DNA from: Sphagnum compactum
Taxonomy: Eukaryota > Bryophyta > Sphagnopsida > Sphagnales
Assembly: GCA_965153455.1 (NCBI GenBank)
Contig: OZ234500.1
Span: 17,731,579-17,795,578 of the forward strand
Direction of reading: 5' to 3'
DNA: 64,000 nt
Each line of letters opens with the position of its first letter. Position 1 is the stretch's first letter. The notes beneath the pieces are model-generated. The model saw only the letters and a list, made by a program, of their open reading frames with translations, made no database searches and was not told the origin of the DNA. A program made the position numbers and the translations under genes. This document shows, piece by piece, positions 1 to 13,335 of this stretch.

Positions 1-2749
1 ACACTGCCAATGCTGAGGTTCTCCATGATTTTGCTGGGCTTCTTCATGTCAACTCTTGTTAACTTGGCTATCAAACCCATATATGCTGGAGATGCCCTCC
101 ATAAACTCGTGGCAAAAAATTTCGAGACTGCTGCTTCTGTGATTGAAAGGTGCAGTCCACACCCTTAGTCAACAGCGAGTGGCCTTCACATCCACATTGA
201 CTCAGTCCTTTCTCATTTCTTTGCTATTAGTCTTCTGAGTGCTTGCAGAACCATGACTGAGCCTTCCAGTTGCTTCCAGAAATGTGACAAAATTCAGAAC
301 TTTATACACTGGTTTGCCTTAAGTTTTTGAGCACATTATTCTGTGCTACTCTACACCCACTATTGAAAGCTGATGAAGCCAGTGTGTAGTAATGGCAGCT
401 AGTAGTCACTGCCATTTATGATGAAGGTCATGATTTGATACTTTCTGGGTGACACTGTCAAGGGTTTTGACTGCACTCGTTATTCTAGTGATGTTTGTTT
501 GTGGTTCCTCTGGAATTGACACAAAGTGTTTTTGTGGATTTTTCTCTGCAATTTCATGGATATTGTCATTAAATGGAAAGTTTTGTTCCATTGGGGACAT
601 TTGTGCTACTTGGTCTGAATTTTCAGGCCAGCACAACAGCTCCTTTATCCCACCAATTGATTGGCATGTAAAATCAGGCAGCCTTTTGCTGTTGAATACA
701 GTTTGTGTTGGGCCAGGAAGGATCTGGAGAATTCTTGCAGTGGAATCTCAATATTGTTGATGTTTAACATTTTTAAGTGCATGCTAGCAATTACATGCAA
801 GAACTTGTACATCTCTAGGTAGGCTTGTTTCTTGCTCCAATCAGTGGGCTGCACGAGACGAGCAAAGGAGTTATGGAGTTCACAGGATACCTTTGTTTGC
901 AGGTGTGTTGAGGAGTACATCAATGATACAAAGCTGGACCATGTCCCTGATATACTCAGTGGTCTCTCTGTGGATGACAAGATCCACCAGAGCTATCATG
1001 AAGTGGTGATGTCTGACTCAGATATTGACAAACTGGTGAGTCTCAGTTGGCCTCTCAAAATGTCTGGTGTGGTTTATTTAGCTGAACTTGATTTGACCTT
1101 TCTGAGGCATGTTCATCTCTGGCGCTTTTTCACAGCCAGGGTATTAAACTGTGTCATAAAATATCACAACCTAGAGAGTATGCAAACATAACCAATGAAC
1201 AAGAGACTTGGCTTGTGTCAGGATCTTTACAGATAGCCTTGGGCCATATCTAAGTCAAAGTTGCTGTTGCCATGTTTGCTTGGGATCTGAGCAGCCAAAC
1301 CTTTCAAAAACCATGGACTTCTTCTCTTGTGGACTGGGTTCACCCGTGTGTGGTTGCTTGGTGTGCAGCTCAGTGCAGTGCATTGGGAGCCTTGCCATGG
1401 TCCATTCTTTATGGGCTACCCCTGGGATCGATATGATGACATCACTGACTACCTGCGCTACACTTTATATGATGTTATTGCACTTGACTCATGTTTACGT
1501 GCCAACATTCAAGCTCCCAAGCATCTGAGAGAACTTTTTGCAAAGGTTTGTCCACTCCTTTTGTCACACTGTTGTGTACGTTTGGGATGCAGTTCAATGT
1601 TGATTTGAGGACACGGTGGTTGTATAGGTTTTAGAATACAATCTAAGAAAAGGTTCAGTGAGGTAACTGGTAAACCCTCTATTCCTGTTCCTGCCTATCA
1701 GGCTAAATCCCATTCCCACTCTTGGAGTCCTTTGTTGATCTCCTCATTATTTACTCTTAATAGAAGTGTGGCCATTCATCTGTCAAGGTGATTGACATTT
1801 TTCAGTTCCTGTCATGAGCAACAAGAGGTTTTGACATGTAGTGGGACTGCAGGATATGGACACAATTGCTAAAGAGTGTGCAAATGTGCTGAGAACGTTG
1901 GGTGAAAGTATGAAAAACATGAAAAAGTTTGCGTCTAAGGACATAATGCGCCAAGCACAGGAGGCAGCTGTTTTGCTTCAGTATAAAATATATCTTCACA
2001 CTCATCTTCTTCTAGGTAGTGGAGCACTTGAGTCCCCCAGGTATCCAGTGTATATGGCTTCCCTTTCTCCATTTTCAAACACACAACCAAGGGAAGTGCC
2101 ACAAGCACATAGTCCACTTGCTAGAAGTGGGACCAGAGGTCAGCATTATTCAAATAGTGAAGATGCGAAGGTCAATGAGAACAATGGTGGAGAGACCCTC
2201 TTGGGAGAGATGGATGAACATGCTGCCCGTGACTCTTCTCCTGGTGTTCAATATGGTCCTATTGAAACAGAAAAGCATGATGCTTCACTCAGTACAAAGT
2301 TTGGTTCTCCAGGGAGACCTGTTATGAATGACACTTTCTCACAAGGCACATCCAAAACCTTCAATAAGTCAAGACCTGCACAGCTGAAGTCAAGGCAGAC
2401 TCCAGTACAGATGCAACATGAGGGCTCACCTGGTGTGGTCATCTCAATTCCTGATGAACAGTTTTCCAGAAGTTCATCAAGCCGAGAAACTCCAGAGCTA
2501 GAAGAAAGGCCTGTGCCTGGCAAGAGCCCTCGGGGGGCAAATAGGTCAGTTCGATGGGAGGAGCAGTTCATGCAGAGATGGGCTAGTTTAGGTCGTAACT
2601 GGGATGGCACGCTGGAGAGAATCTCAGCATTGTCATTAGTCAAGTTTGCTTCACTCCTAATTGAAGTCGTTTCGAAGCTTAATTTTGTTGTTGAAAGTGT
2701 AGAAGAACTAAGTGAACAGGCTAGATTCAAAGAGATAGCTTCTGAGTAG
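1..2749 (+). CDS. Aluminium-activated malate transporter (ALMT) family anion channel, 5' part outside the window
   Basis: ALMT proteins are plant anion channels of the plasma membrane or tonoplast carrying malate and other anions. Four exons are supported. Exon 1..149 encodes the end of the membrane domain (LRFSMILLGFF, then the family-typical AGDALHKLV). Exon 903..1035 gives CVEEYIND and ends DKL at a GTGAGT donor. Exon 1369..1545 carries the hallmark WEPCHGPF and the YPW block. Exon 1853..2749 starts DMDTIAKEC and ends in TAG. All joins keep frame, and the last join aligns with family members without a gap. The cytosolic tail has a divergent Ser/Pro-rich middle and the conserved C-terminal ASLLIEVV and VEELSEQA motifs. 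The first transmembrane helices and start codon lie upstream of base 1. No frameshift or internal stop is seen, so the gene is probably functional. Transport substrate and membrane cannot be deduced. The family is sure; exact exon starts are inferred from splice sites and conservation. Confidence 0.9.
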
Positions 2750-2879
2750 GTTCAGACTGGCACACTAGGTGCCCAGATTGTGAAAAGAGGCTTGAGTGAG
2801 TCATCTTGCCAGCCCCCAAAGACTAGAGGTTAGGCAAAGGCAATCGCTGGTGAGCCCTGCTATGTCAAGGGTAAGAAAC

Positions 2880-2885
2880 AATAAA
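2880..2885 (+). terminator. Candidate polyadenylation signal of the ALMT gene
   Basis: An AATAAA hexamer lies 131 bases after the ALMT stop codon, a usual 3'UTR distance for plants. Plant poly(A) signals are loose, so this is only a candidate. Confidence 0.4.
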
Positions 2886-5800
2886 CCTGGCAAAAGCTCA
2901 ACAAAGTGGGGGTGATAAGTGCCTCAATCTGTTGTGCCTTAACCATATTATTATGTTATTGCAAGTGTGTGGTAAGTCTGCCACACTGTTGCAAGTCTTG
3001 ATATGTTTCTGATAGCTGCCATCAAATTCTTGACTCTGGGGTTGGGGCTGGTCAAGAAAGACTACTTTTGAAGCCTGGGAGTCTTGGGAGGACGAAAACT
3101 TAATGCAGATACTGGCTTCACATGCTTCCTCAATTGCTAAGTGAAGCTGATCAAGGAGTTTTCCATGATGTTCATCATCAGGGTAAGTTTTTTCCCCTGT
3201 GATTTTTGGTTGGGTGGGTGCTGGATTCTTTCATGCCAGGAACATAAAAGAAATGAAATTCAATGCTTCAAATTGTTTCAAAGGAGAAGATATTGCTTGA
3301 ATGGAATAGCACTGCTAACTTTCATTATGTTGGTTTAACTTTCAAATATGTTGGTTTTTCTCCTCCAAAAGTTTGTGATTTATTCTTAGGAACACCAAAC
3401 TGGCCAGAGTGAACCAACAGCCACCAGTGCACCATGGAGTGTGAAGCCTGTTATGACTCTGCTGTGGATGAATCCCGACTGAATTGATGTTGGGTTTCAC
3501 TGTGGTAACCTATTATGTGCAAAGGATAGGTCATTTAAGTAGGGGATAATAGAATGTTTACTTGGTAAGTGGAGGCACATGTAGATGGTTGGTACCTAAA
3601 TAGATAAAGACTAGTGGATTCTTAGTAGGTAGGTAGCTAAAACAGAACCTAAGCTAACCACTCCGGAGCTCGGAGCCCAAGGGAAAAATTGTTGCGTGTC
3701 CAGCCACCCACTATCCATCCCTTATGGTGCAACAGTGGCTTGTTGGTTCACTCTGACCCACCATGCACCTAGCTTGTCATGTCCTTTAGATGTTGTTGTG
3801 GGAGTTTGGGAAGTAATGCAGCCAACAGTTTCCTTGAGACAGCAATCTACTACGCTTCCAATGTGGGTTTGGTTGCTTCTTCACTTTCACCCTTTTGGAC
3901 TCACATCACATTCTCAATTTGGGACTTACTACTTGTGGTTGTTTGTTGAATTTGGAGTTGAACTTTTTAGGGTTTGCTAATTGAATTAAGACACCAATAA
4001 TTGAATGAATGATTAATTGAGGTAAGGACTTAACATTAATTGAGGTGAGGACTTCTGTCTGAAGTAGTGTTCTGTTTTTCATTTCTGCAATGTAACTAGT
4101 GGTGCCACAACTGAAGGCCATGGGCTGTTGAACTGGCTAAAACTAAGATGTGTTGGGAGCTCTATCTGGCACCATAGGAAATTTTTTTTATCTCCGCATG
4201 GGGGTCACTTAAAATGTGAAAGTGAAAACTTTGGTCCCTCCAAATTTAGAGGTGAAGAAATCTGGCTGCACTTGGAATTTAGTTAAATTTTTTTGGCTAA
4301 TCTTCTTTTGCATTTGGAGTTTTAAGGTGATGTGTAAAATTATTTTTATTTGTTGGAATTGGACAACTACTTGTTCCAAACCCTAAAGTTTAAGGCACAT
4401 GAGGCAACACTATGAAATGCATTTCGCACACATAATGCAAATTGCAAGCACATTTAAACAAAAAGCAACATATGAACATGCAATAGCAAACACAAGCAAT
4501 TGTGGAGGAATTGAACCCTTAGAACTAGCCAATTTAGCACAAGTGATTTACAGAATCAACCCAAGTTAGCAAACAATTACAACTTCAAGAAGACATGCAA
4601 AAACAAAAGGTTTCCACCCATGCACCAACTAGGTTTTCCTGGAACAAAATGTTGCTTTTAATCACCTCAACATGTTTTGGAAAAGATTTCACAATTTGGC
4701 TACTACTAGGGCTACAACTAGTAGTAGGGATAGACAATCTCAAGAACATATCATGAACTAGAAACCTTATTTTTAGTTTTTGAATCAATTTTTTTTAACC
4801 CCCGCCAAAACACCCACAAATAAAGCACATACTTGCATTAAAAAAAAAACTAAATAAAAAACTAAAATGCAAGAATGATGGAAACCTTGTTTCAATTCTT
4901 GAATCAATTTTTTTGCAATCCTTGCCCTACAAAACACATAATTGCAAAAGTAAAATAGTATTGAAAGGAAAGTTCCAAGGATTTACCTTTGCAAAAGGTT
5001 TTTCAATAGTGATTCAACAACAACAAATACATCTTCAATGACAAAGACATTTATCATGGTCTTTGAATTATGATGCACTACCCATATATATGTTGGTCAT
5101 TTATCTCAAACACCAAATGTTAAACTCTAGCATTTAAATTTCTGCCATGAACATATGAGCCATTTGTTTTTGTTGTTTTCTTGGCATTGCCAAGAACTCA
5201 AACAATGGCTTCAATGACTCATATGCCAACATCAAACAAACTTGTTGTAACAAATGAAGGACAATGGCAAATTGAACAACTTTCTTTCTTTTTTTCCTAT
5301 CACCACATGTCCCAACTATGCACTAATATTCTCCTAGTTGAAGGAAGTAAACATTTTCTAGTTCTTGGCATGCTTTCAAACTTTGGAGTATTATACCAGT
5401 CCCTTTTTTCACATCAAACCCTATATTCATGTTAGTTTTTTTATGACCTACATGTTGTACAAAAAGAATCCCACTTAGGAACAAACAATTTGTCCTTCCT
5501 TTCTATCTTATTACAAATATCACTTTTGATAGTGTGCAAGCTTCCATCTTCCCTTATAAACACTTAGCCCATGGGAATTTTGTAAACCATTTGTTTTGGA
5601 ACTTTCTAGTGGTGTCATAATTTTGTTTCTTGATTCCTACCTTGGATAGGATGGGCAAACTCTCTTCACGGGTGTAGGAAGACCTATTCAAAGACATAAC
5701 AACAACTTCGATGTGATCTAGATTTGAAGGATCAAAATTACAACTAGAAAACAAGGGAAGAAACGATGGAAGGGCACCACAACATGACAAGCAAGAATCA

Positions 5801-7754
5801 AAGGAGGACAACTCACAACATTGTTTTTGGTAGAAAGAAATATTTGAACTTGTAAGCATGTAGGAGTAATGGTGGCATTGTGACAACAAAAGATAGCAAG
5901 AGAAGACAACAAAAAAGGATGAAACTTCAATTGTAGTTCGTAACTAAATAAAACAAACATTTAAATTCTCAATGTCAAGTACAATGAGCACATAGCAATG
6001 GACAAACAATTGTTGCTTGTATACATATTCAAATTTTGCATTAAAAAACAAGGAACAAAGGAGGGATACCTTGTAGAATGATAACCAGTTGCTATGAAAA
6101 ATCATGCAAAACATTATAGTGAGAAATTTTGCAAATGTGCATAATCCACCAACCACAAGCTTCAAAGGTCCAAAGTAACATGTGATTTAATTATCGTCAT
6201 TCATGAATCTTGCAAAATCATTAATGATGTCATGGATATTCTTGCAATTTTGTAAGATCACACATTGTTCCATATTAAGTTTAAAAGATCCATGCAACAT
6301 CTATTGCTATTAAATTGACCTTGTTGGAAACTTGCACAACAATAAACAAAGAAGGCATAAAGCCTTTGAAACATTTTTTATTATGTAAGATTTTACAAAA
6401 TGATGTCCATCCTGCACATTGCACATCATTCACAACATCATTCCAAACATGAAAATGAAAAACATAGAAAGAAAATAAGAATAATATTGAGAATAATGTA
6501 CTCCCCTTCACCATTAAGTTTTGATTGAGTTCGCACAAAAACATCAATGTGCACCTATAGTGATGAAAAATTTGTGTAATGCCAATTGTCAATGAATCAT
6601 CTTCCTTGTTGGAAACTTGCATGAGAAAAACCACAAAAATCCAATAAAAGATTGATGGTTGGAACCATCACAAGGGAGACAAAAAGGGAAGGCCAAAGAA
6701 AGTCCAAAAGACGCACAGCCTACAGGAACCAAACTTGCATGACACCAAGCTTTGGAAATAATGTAGAACACTAAAAGCATCTTGTGATTTTATCAAATCA
6801 TAATTTTTGTGTTGCATAATGCACACAAAAATCATTCACAATAGCCCTACATACTTAACAATGCAAAACATAAAAAGCAAAAAATAAAGGAACACCTAAG
6901 AAAAATGTATTCTCTTTTGTTATTGAGTCTAAAAAGAGTTCAAAAAATATCAACACACAATCCTATTGTTGAAACACAACCAATGAGTCATCATCATGAT
7001 GGAAAATCTATGGTTATGTGTAATGCCCACTACCTCATTAAAACAACAACGAGCTTTGAAGACACAAAATTTTAAAAGCACTGAAGACCTTAGAGATTGG
7101 AGCTAATGAATAAAAAATATTACAAATGGAAAACCATATTAAGTAGGTGACACTGATTGCCAGCAATGAATTGGCAATAACAAAAATAACAAGGAGAGGA
7201 ATTCTGGCAAGCTCTTCAACATAAATAATGAAAGATTCTAGTAACAAAAGTGTCAACATCTTTGCAAGTGGGCTACTCAATGACCAAGATGTGGCATGCA
7301 ACTGAAATCAAAGGTCCTCCATGTCACGTTGTGGTGAAAACAAAAATAAGTTTAGAGTTAACCTTAGCAAATTCATGCCCTCAAGGAGCGCCTTTTGGCC
7401 CATTGCCACCTTATAACAATTTAAAAAAATTCTTACCTTTTTTCCTTTTGTATTGGTAAGTAATATTTTTCAAAAGTAGAAAACGGCAATAAATTGTTAG
7501 AAATAAATACACCAAGATTAGAAGTTGAAGAAATTGAAACATTTTGCAATTGTTGTGAAGTTGGTCAACATCAATGACCAATCATCCCCATTGTTTTTCC
7601 TTTGCATATTTCTTAATCCTACTTTCTTTATGACTAATGTTAGAAGTGGGTGCCCTCCTATTTCCCTACCTATGGTCAACAATTTTTGCAACTACAAAAG
7701 ACATCCATTATTTGCATTGTGTAGGACTTTCATTTCTCTCTATTATTATGGGAA
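2886..7754. other. AT-rich intergenic DNA, no gene recognised
   Basis: Only short open frames with biased composition are present, and none resembles a known family. Around 6300-7030 the text recurs imperfectly about every 300-450 bases: the 15-base string CTTGTTGGAAACTTGCA near 6319 and 6603, and similar A-rich blocks near 6440 and 6860. This suggests a decayed tandem or interspersed repeat. Nothing else is supported. Confidence 0.5.
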
Positions 7755-8090
7755 GTTTAGTGTAGCGTAAAGACCCAAGTTGGGAGCATTCCCAAAATAG
7801 AATAGGTAGAATGAAGTGTTAGTTAGATCCAATCCTTCATTTTGAGGAATGTCCTCCACAAATGGGTTTTATTGATAAAAAAAACATGCGTTGAATGTTA
7901 TCATGAACCTAAACATATGTAGATCACGATGCATAGGAGGGGAGAGTTCTTAGTTCTTATATCTACTCTTAAAAGTGGGAGGGAGATCATATAAATAGGC
8001 ATGATTTCCCAACCACTTTTGAGTAGGTGTAGGAACCTTTTCTTTCTAGGAAGGACATTCATGGATATAAGGTGCCCTTTGACTTTCTAA
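7755..8090 (+). repeat. Dispersed repeat copy A, LTR-like (partner at 56112-56350)
   Basis: It opens with AGTGTAGCGTAAAGACCC and a GGGAGCATTCC block, continues through AATGGGTTT and ATATGTAGAT, contains a TATA-like stretch (ATATAAATAG near 7993) and ends with AAGGTGCCCT. The same ordered landmarks occur at 56112-56350 in the same orientation. The TATA-like centre and the length suggest LTR pieces of one retroelement family, but no coding region or primer-binding site is present, so another repeat class is possible. Confidence 0.55.
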
Positions 8091-11000
8091 AAAACTTCAT
8101 CAAGTGTTTTACGATCGTAGTATTGTAATATAAGGATTTCAAAATGACAAATATAATTTAAGAAGCCAATAATAATTGCAATTGCTAAAGGAAAAGATTG
8201 TAATAGGGGTTTTTTTTCCAATTTTTTGATAATGAAAATTTGGTGAAATTTTCCAAAAAATTAGTAAAATTAGTTGAATTTACATTTTTTTAAATTCCAA
8301 AAAATCCCTTTTTTCTATCAACAAAATCATTAAAAAAAATCATTGATTGGATTAATTTTGGAGTTTAATGAACTCACCAAGAAACTTATTAACTCTAGAA
8401 GAATTTGGAATAATATAAAAACAACTAGAATGAGAGATTTCCTTTTAAAAATTGTGCACAAAACATTTTGCACTTTATTTGTTTTTATTTACTAGGGACC
8501 AACCTTCTCAACAAAAAAATGTAAACATCAATTGCCTCCATTACAACTCCTTTCCCACCATTTAGAACTTACATGAAATTAGTATGGTATAAAAAGATGA
8601 GGCTCATCACTTTTTCATGGAAACCCATTAATGACTAAACACTAAACTTGTTTTCTCTATTTTCGTCTTCAAACATGTTTTTGAAGATAGTGATGGATGA
8701 ACATTATCCACTATGGATAAAAAGTAAATGATGATGGATGAATTTCCATCAATTGGATGAAATGTGAACTATAATGAATGAACTTCATCCATGCATGATA
8801 ACATAAAAATGAATTATCCTATTCTTATAGTTAATGCTAATTTCTTGGTATTTTTTTAATGCCATGTGTTGAAGTAAGTTATGGGATGTCATTCATGATA
8901 TCTATTGATATCTTTTTGAAACTTGTGTTGTTTTTCTTTTCCTAACTTGTTACCACAAAGTACTCATACTAGATGTGGGTGAAAACACACTATGAAGGGG
9001 CCAACATTGTTGTCACATTATACTATTTTCATGGGTACCATGTTTGAATTTCAACCATGTCATTATTATAAAAAGAATTCACAATATTTTTGTCTAATAT
9101 GATAAGTTAAAACCCAAAAAAATCAAATGCCAAAAAAATTACACTTTTAAATTTCATGTTCAATCAATCAATTGTGGTGCAAAGGAAATTTATCAGGATT
9201 ATGATGATAAAATATATTTGTGCCAAAAACATGTACATCATAACATATTTAAAATTGCAAATTTGATTGAATTTATGTTCAATCAATCAATCATGGTGCA
9301 AAGGAAATTTCACATTTCGGAACAAATAATAAAGATAATATGGTTATATAGTCCTTTTGTTGTTGTGTATATACTTTAGACCATTTTGGTATCCAAAATT
9401 AAACATATTTGTTGGACACTTAAAAGCATGCATTCTATTACTTGTGATTGAAAATTCCTATAATAATATATATTCCCATCTAAATGTTAGGATGATTACA
9501 TTTTTTTTTGTCATGTATCAATCCAATTTGTTTTTCTCCTAATTAATTATTAAATCCTTTCCTTTTTCACACCTCCATCTTCACCAGATACATGCATGTT
9601 TTCTTTTAGACAACATTAAGCCAATAACTGATTTTTGTACTATCATGTTTGATGGGATTGAATGACTCTCATATGTCAAGTTATGTGTTTCATGTAAATT
9701 TATTTAATGCCATTGATGTGTACAAAGTGAATGAATGTGACATTGTTTTGTAGGTGTTCACAAATTTCCAATACACCTTCCTTTTTTGTCACAACATGAC
9801 ATAATAGCCTTCAATTTCAATTCACAAAGACAAGGTGTGTGATATCTCTATCCAAAACCTACTTAGTTTAATCTTGCAAAAAAATTTAAAATCCAAGGTC
9901 TTTTTTATCAGTCCTTAGGGGCAAACTTGGACAATCTTAATGGCCTAGTTATCACAAATTTTTCATTAAATGGCCACCTTTGAAAACTTTGAAAAAGATG
10001 CAATTGATATTCAATGGAGACATCGAAAATTAAAATAAGTGAATTTTGAACATAATTTCTTTCATTTTTTTGAGGAAGGGAAGAGCGTATTCCAAAAATT
10101 TAGTAGTAGTAGTAGTTGTGAAATGTTTTTGCACGGCAAGTCCAAATGTCATGGAACCAAGCCTATGCACCCATCCTTGAGAGCTTGCCAAAGACACCAA
10201 GAACACGATCTGAAGCATCCTGGTTCGGTGGATCTCATAACTACAAAACAAAACCAAACTACCTTCCTTCATAGATAGATGACAATTCATATATTGTCCC
10301 TCCAATGCCTCAACACTTCCAACAAAATCAAGCCATTGTGATTCACAGCTGAGCCTTTTTGTTCCATTGAAATCAAGTCCAAGTTGATGTCAATAGCCAA
10401 TGGGGATGTTAGCTCCTACTAGGCGGTTTGATGCTTAGGAAAACATTATTATTACAAGATTCACGCATTTCCAATGATCATGTGTCCTTGGCCTTTTTCA
10501 GCCTACCTATTCATTAGATGAGGTGCCTCCCAAGTTCTTTTTTAAATTTTAGCAATAAGCCAATTTGATTGGCCCAGCACTCATTTTTTTAAAAAAAAAC
10601 TATCGAGGCTCCCCAAAATAGGAGGTTCTATTTTGAAGTATAGAGCTCCTCCCCTTTGGCCCACCTATATAGGTGAAAGGAGGACAACATTTGTCAAAGC
10701 ATTTGTGATAAAAGTGAGGTGCTATTGGGAATTCTTTGGGGAACATGTCAAGAACTTGGGAACTCTTTGCTTTCACCCCGCTCCCCCAAAAAAAGAAATT
10801 AAAACATGCATGAATGGAAAGTTGGATATCCACAAAAAAAAAAAGGGAGGCACCTTCACTCCATGACACAACTTCTCATTGGTTGCATGGAAATTCTATT
10901 CCTACTATTTTTGGCCTGGACTAATAGCCTTTCCTAAGAACACCCTACCTCTTCACCAACCTTTTGAGTAAAAGTCATATTATATTTCATTTTCCCATGT

Positions 11001-13254
11001 GTTTGTTCTGAATTTCAAGGACCTTTAGATACTTCTTCTAGCTTGTGATTTTATTATATCTGGATATGGTGTGGGGTCAACAAACTCCAATGCTGGAGGC
11101 CTGAAGGAATTTTCAATCTGGTGTCTTGGGTTGTTCCTTTGTGAAGATTTGGTCAGATTGGCATAGGTCTAATTCACTCTATGTATTATACTCATATGTT
11201 TCTGCAAGACTGGTGGAGGGTTCAGGTTCTTAGTGGTTCCCTTTCCTCCTTGTGGCCCGCCTCTTTTGGGCTGCTTGCTTGTCTGGACTTTGGTGCTTGC
11301 CCCTTTGTTTCTTTGTCTCTCCCTTTCTTGGGTGCTTTCTTTTTGTAAAGTGTGGCAGGGTTTGTCATTGTATTAACTGGGCAAAATATTCAAGGGCAGG
11401 CCATACCAAAGGAAGTACAAACTCCCCCTCTCCTTTTTTTCTCCCCTTGTTCCCAATGTGTTCTCATCATGTTCCCATGGGGTTCCCCAAGTTCCCAAGT
11501 TGTTCCGCCAAGACATTCCTACTAGCACCTCAATTTTATCCCATATTGTTTGCCCAAAGTTCAACTCTCTGATATCTAATGTGAAAAGAAAGGTTAGCTA
11601 AAGAGGAGCATATTTGTTTCTGTTTTGTGACTGGGGTGCAAGGAGGTGCTTGTATCGAGAAGTGCCCAATGTGTCAAAGCAATTGGTGATGGGCCAATTG
11701 ATGTGTCTCCCTAACCAAATGGAATTCCTGCCCATGAGGTCATTATGAATGTTGTGAGGTTCTTAGGTTTTGGGAGGAACCCGTGGTTTGGAAAAACTTT
11801 ATGAGCTCAATGTTGATTTTAGTAAGTTTTTTTAAAAATAAAATTGGGATGCAGTTTTGGATTCAGTTTATTAATGTGAAGGTCGGTTTTCGTTTTGATT
11901 TTTATTTAGTTTTCAAATAAAGCTGATTCTTGGTTCTAGGATAGGATAGGTTAGGGTAGGTTGTGGGTGGCCTCCACCGGTTAGTTTCACAATGCCAAAC
12001 ATCATCAGAAACAATGTTAAAAAGAGAATTTTTATTTATAAATTTTTAAGATAGTTACAAAGCTTTAACAAGGCCAAATTAAGCGAAACTAATATACTTT
12101 TAAGCTCTAAGCAAAACTAATCTACTTTTTAAGTTTAAAATTACATTAATAATTTTTAATGAATCAGGACCATTTTTTTCATGTGAATTAGTTTCATGTA
12201 TCATGCACTTGTATGCCAACTTTGAAATGTGCACCTTGCCACCTTTGAATTCAGCCCTCAGAACAAACCCCCCCCCACCCACCCCACAAAAACCAGCCCC
12301 TAAATTGCCCCAAATTTGCCCTCCAAATCACCCACTTAAAAACCCCCAATTGCACCCCTTCTTTTTGCCCCAAAACAGCCCCCAAATCTGCCCTAATTCA
12401 CCCCTCAAAAAAAAACCCGAACACCTTCCAATTCATATCCAAAATCTACCCTATTTATGCCCTCAAACCTCCTACTCCAAAACCCCAAATAATTGACCTA
12501 ATTTGGGCGCTTAAACACCTTGAAATTCTGCCCTAACTTTGCCAAATTAAAGAGAACAAGCAAACTCAAATGCAAAAAACACGAAATAAATAAGGAGGAA
12601 AAAAGGGAGGGAAAGAAAAATGCCATTTGTACATACAATATGGAGGTTCGCATATTTGTGGGTTGTCCTGAGGTTTAAAAGTACTTTCAAACTGGCCCTC
12701 CCTCAAGAGAACCCACTCATATGGGAACCTCCCCTACAACATATGATTCTATTTTTTTTCCTATGCCAATGTACTCTTTTGTTCCCTTATAGTTTTTGTC
12801 GTTTCTATCTAAGTCCATCGCTTGCTTCTCAACAAGTATAGGAGAAGATTCCAGGGCCTTTCAGATGTGAGATGGTAGGCCAAGAGAGGTCGAAAATCTA
12901 GAAGGCCTTCTTCTATATGGAACCTTGACAAAATCACTTTTGAATCGTTGTTCAAAATGTTAATGTCAAATCAACATTTGAAATGAAGTGACTGTAACTG
13001 GTATCCTTGACCATGATTAGCTCTCCTCTCTTCATTTGAGAAGAAGCCATCGATATTTGATTTGAATACATGTGACCAAAAATATAAATTCAATTTCCCA
13101 CAGCTTCTGTTACAACTTACCTGCATGTTTGGAACATAGGCCTCACCACAACTTGAAAAAGGGAATGGTGAAACAACAACTTGTTAGGTCTATGTGGTCA
13201 TTTTTCTTTACTTGGGACATTCAGGTATTTTGGTACATATCAAAGATGGTTTTT
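8091..13254. other. AT-rich intergenic DNA with small repeats
   Basis: No gene is recognised. A direct repeat of about 40 bases built on TTCAATCAATCAAT followed by GGTGCAAAGGAAATTT occurs at 9147-9191 and 9268-9309. GATGGATGAA-type short repeats occur near 8690-8790. From 12240 to 12540 the + strand is a degenerate C/A-rich tract of repeated CCCCAAATTTGCC-like words, whose apparent proline-rich reading frame is a composition artefact. Confidence 0.5.
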
Positions 13255-13335
13255 TTTTTAGGGGATTTTTGTGATGTAGCCAAACTGGTGATCATCCACA
13301 AGAAGATTTAGCCAAATCTGGCTATAGACCAGGTA
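13255..13335 (-). repeat. Copy of dispersed repeat family R1
   Basis: On the minus strand it reads as the family core AGCCAAATCTGGCTA, followed by TTCTTGTGGATGATCACCA and TTTGGCTACATCACAA. The same order is found at 57300-57475 and 60378-60560 (plus strand) and at 58060-58180, 62030-62200 and 63410-63470 (minus strand). The family has no coding capacity and looks like a short non-autonomous element (MITE or SINE). Confidence 0.6.

Noticed and set aside
2248-2730. 160-codon minus-strand frame
   Set aside because: It is antisense to the last ALMT exon, whose protein is conserved on the other strand.
12203-12496. Proline-rich 97-codon frame
   Set aside because: Compositional product of a degenerate C/A tract without start context or domain.
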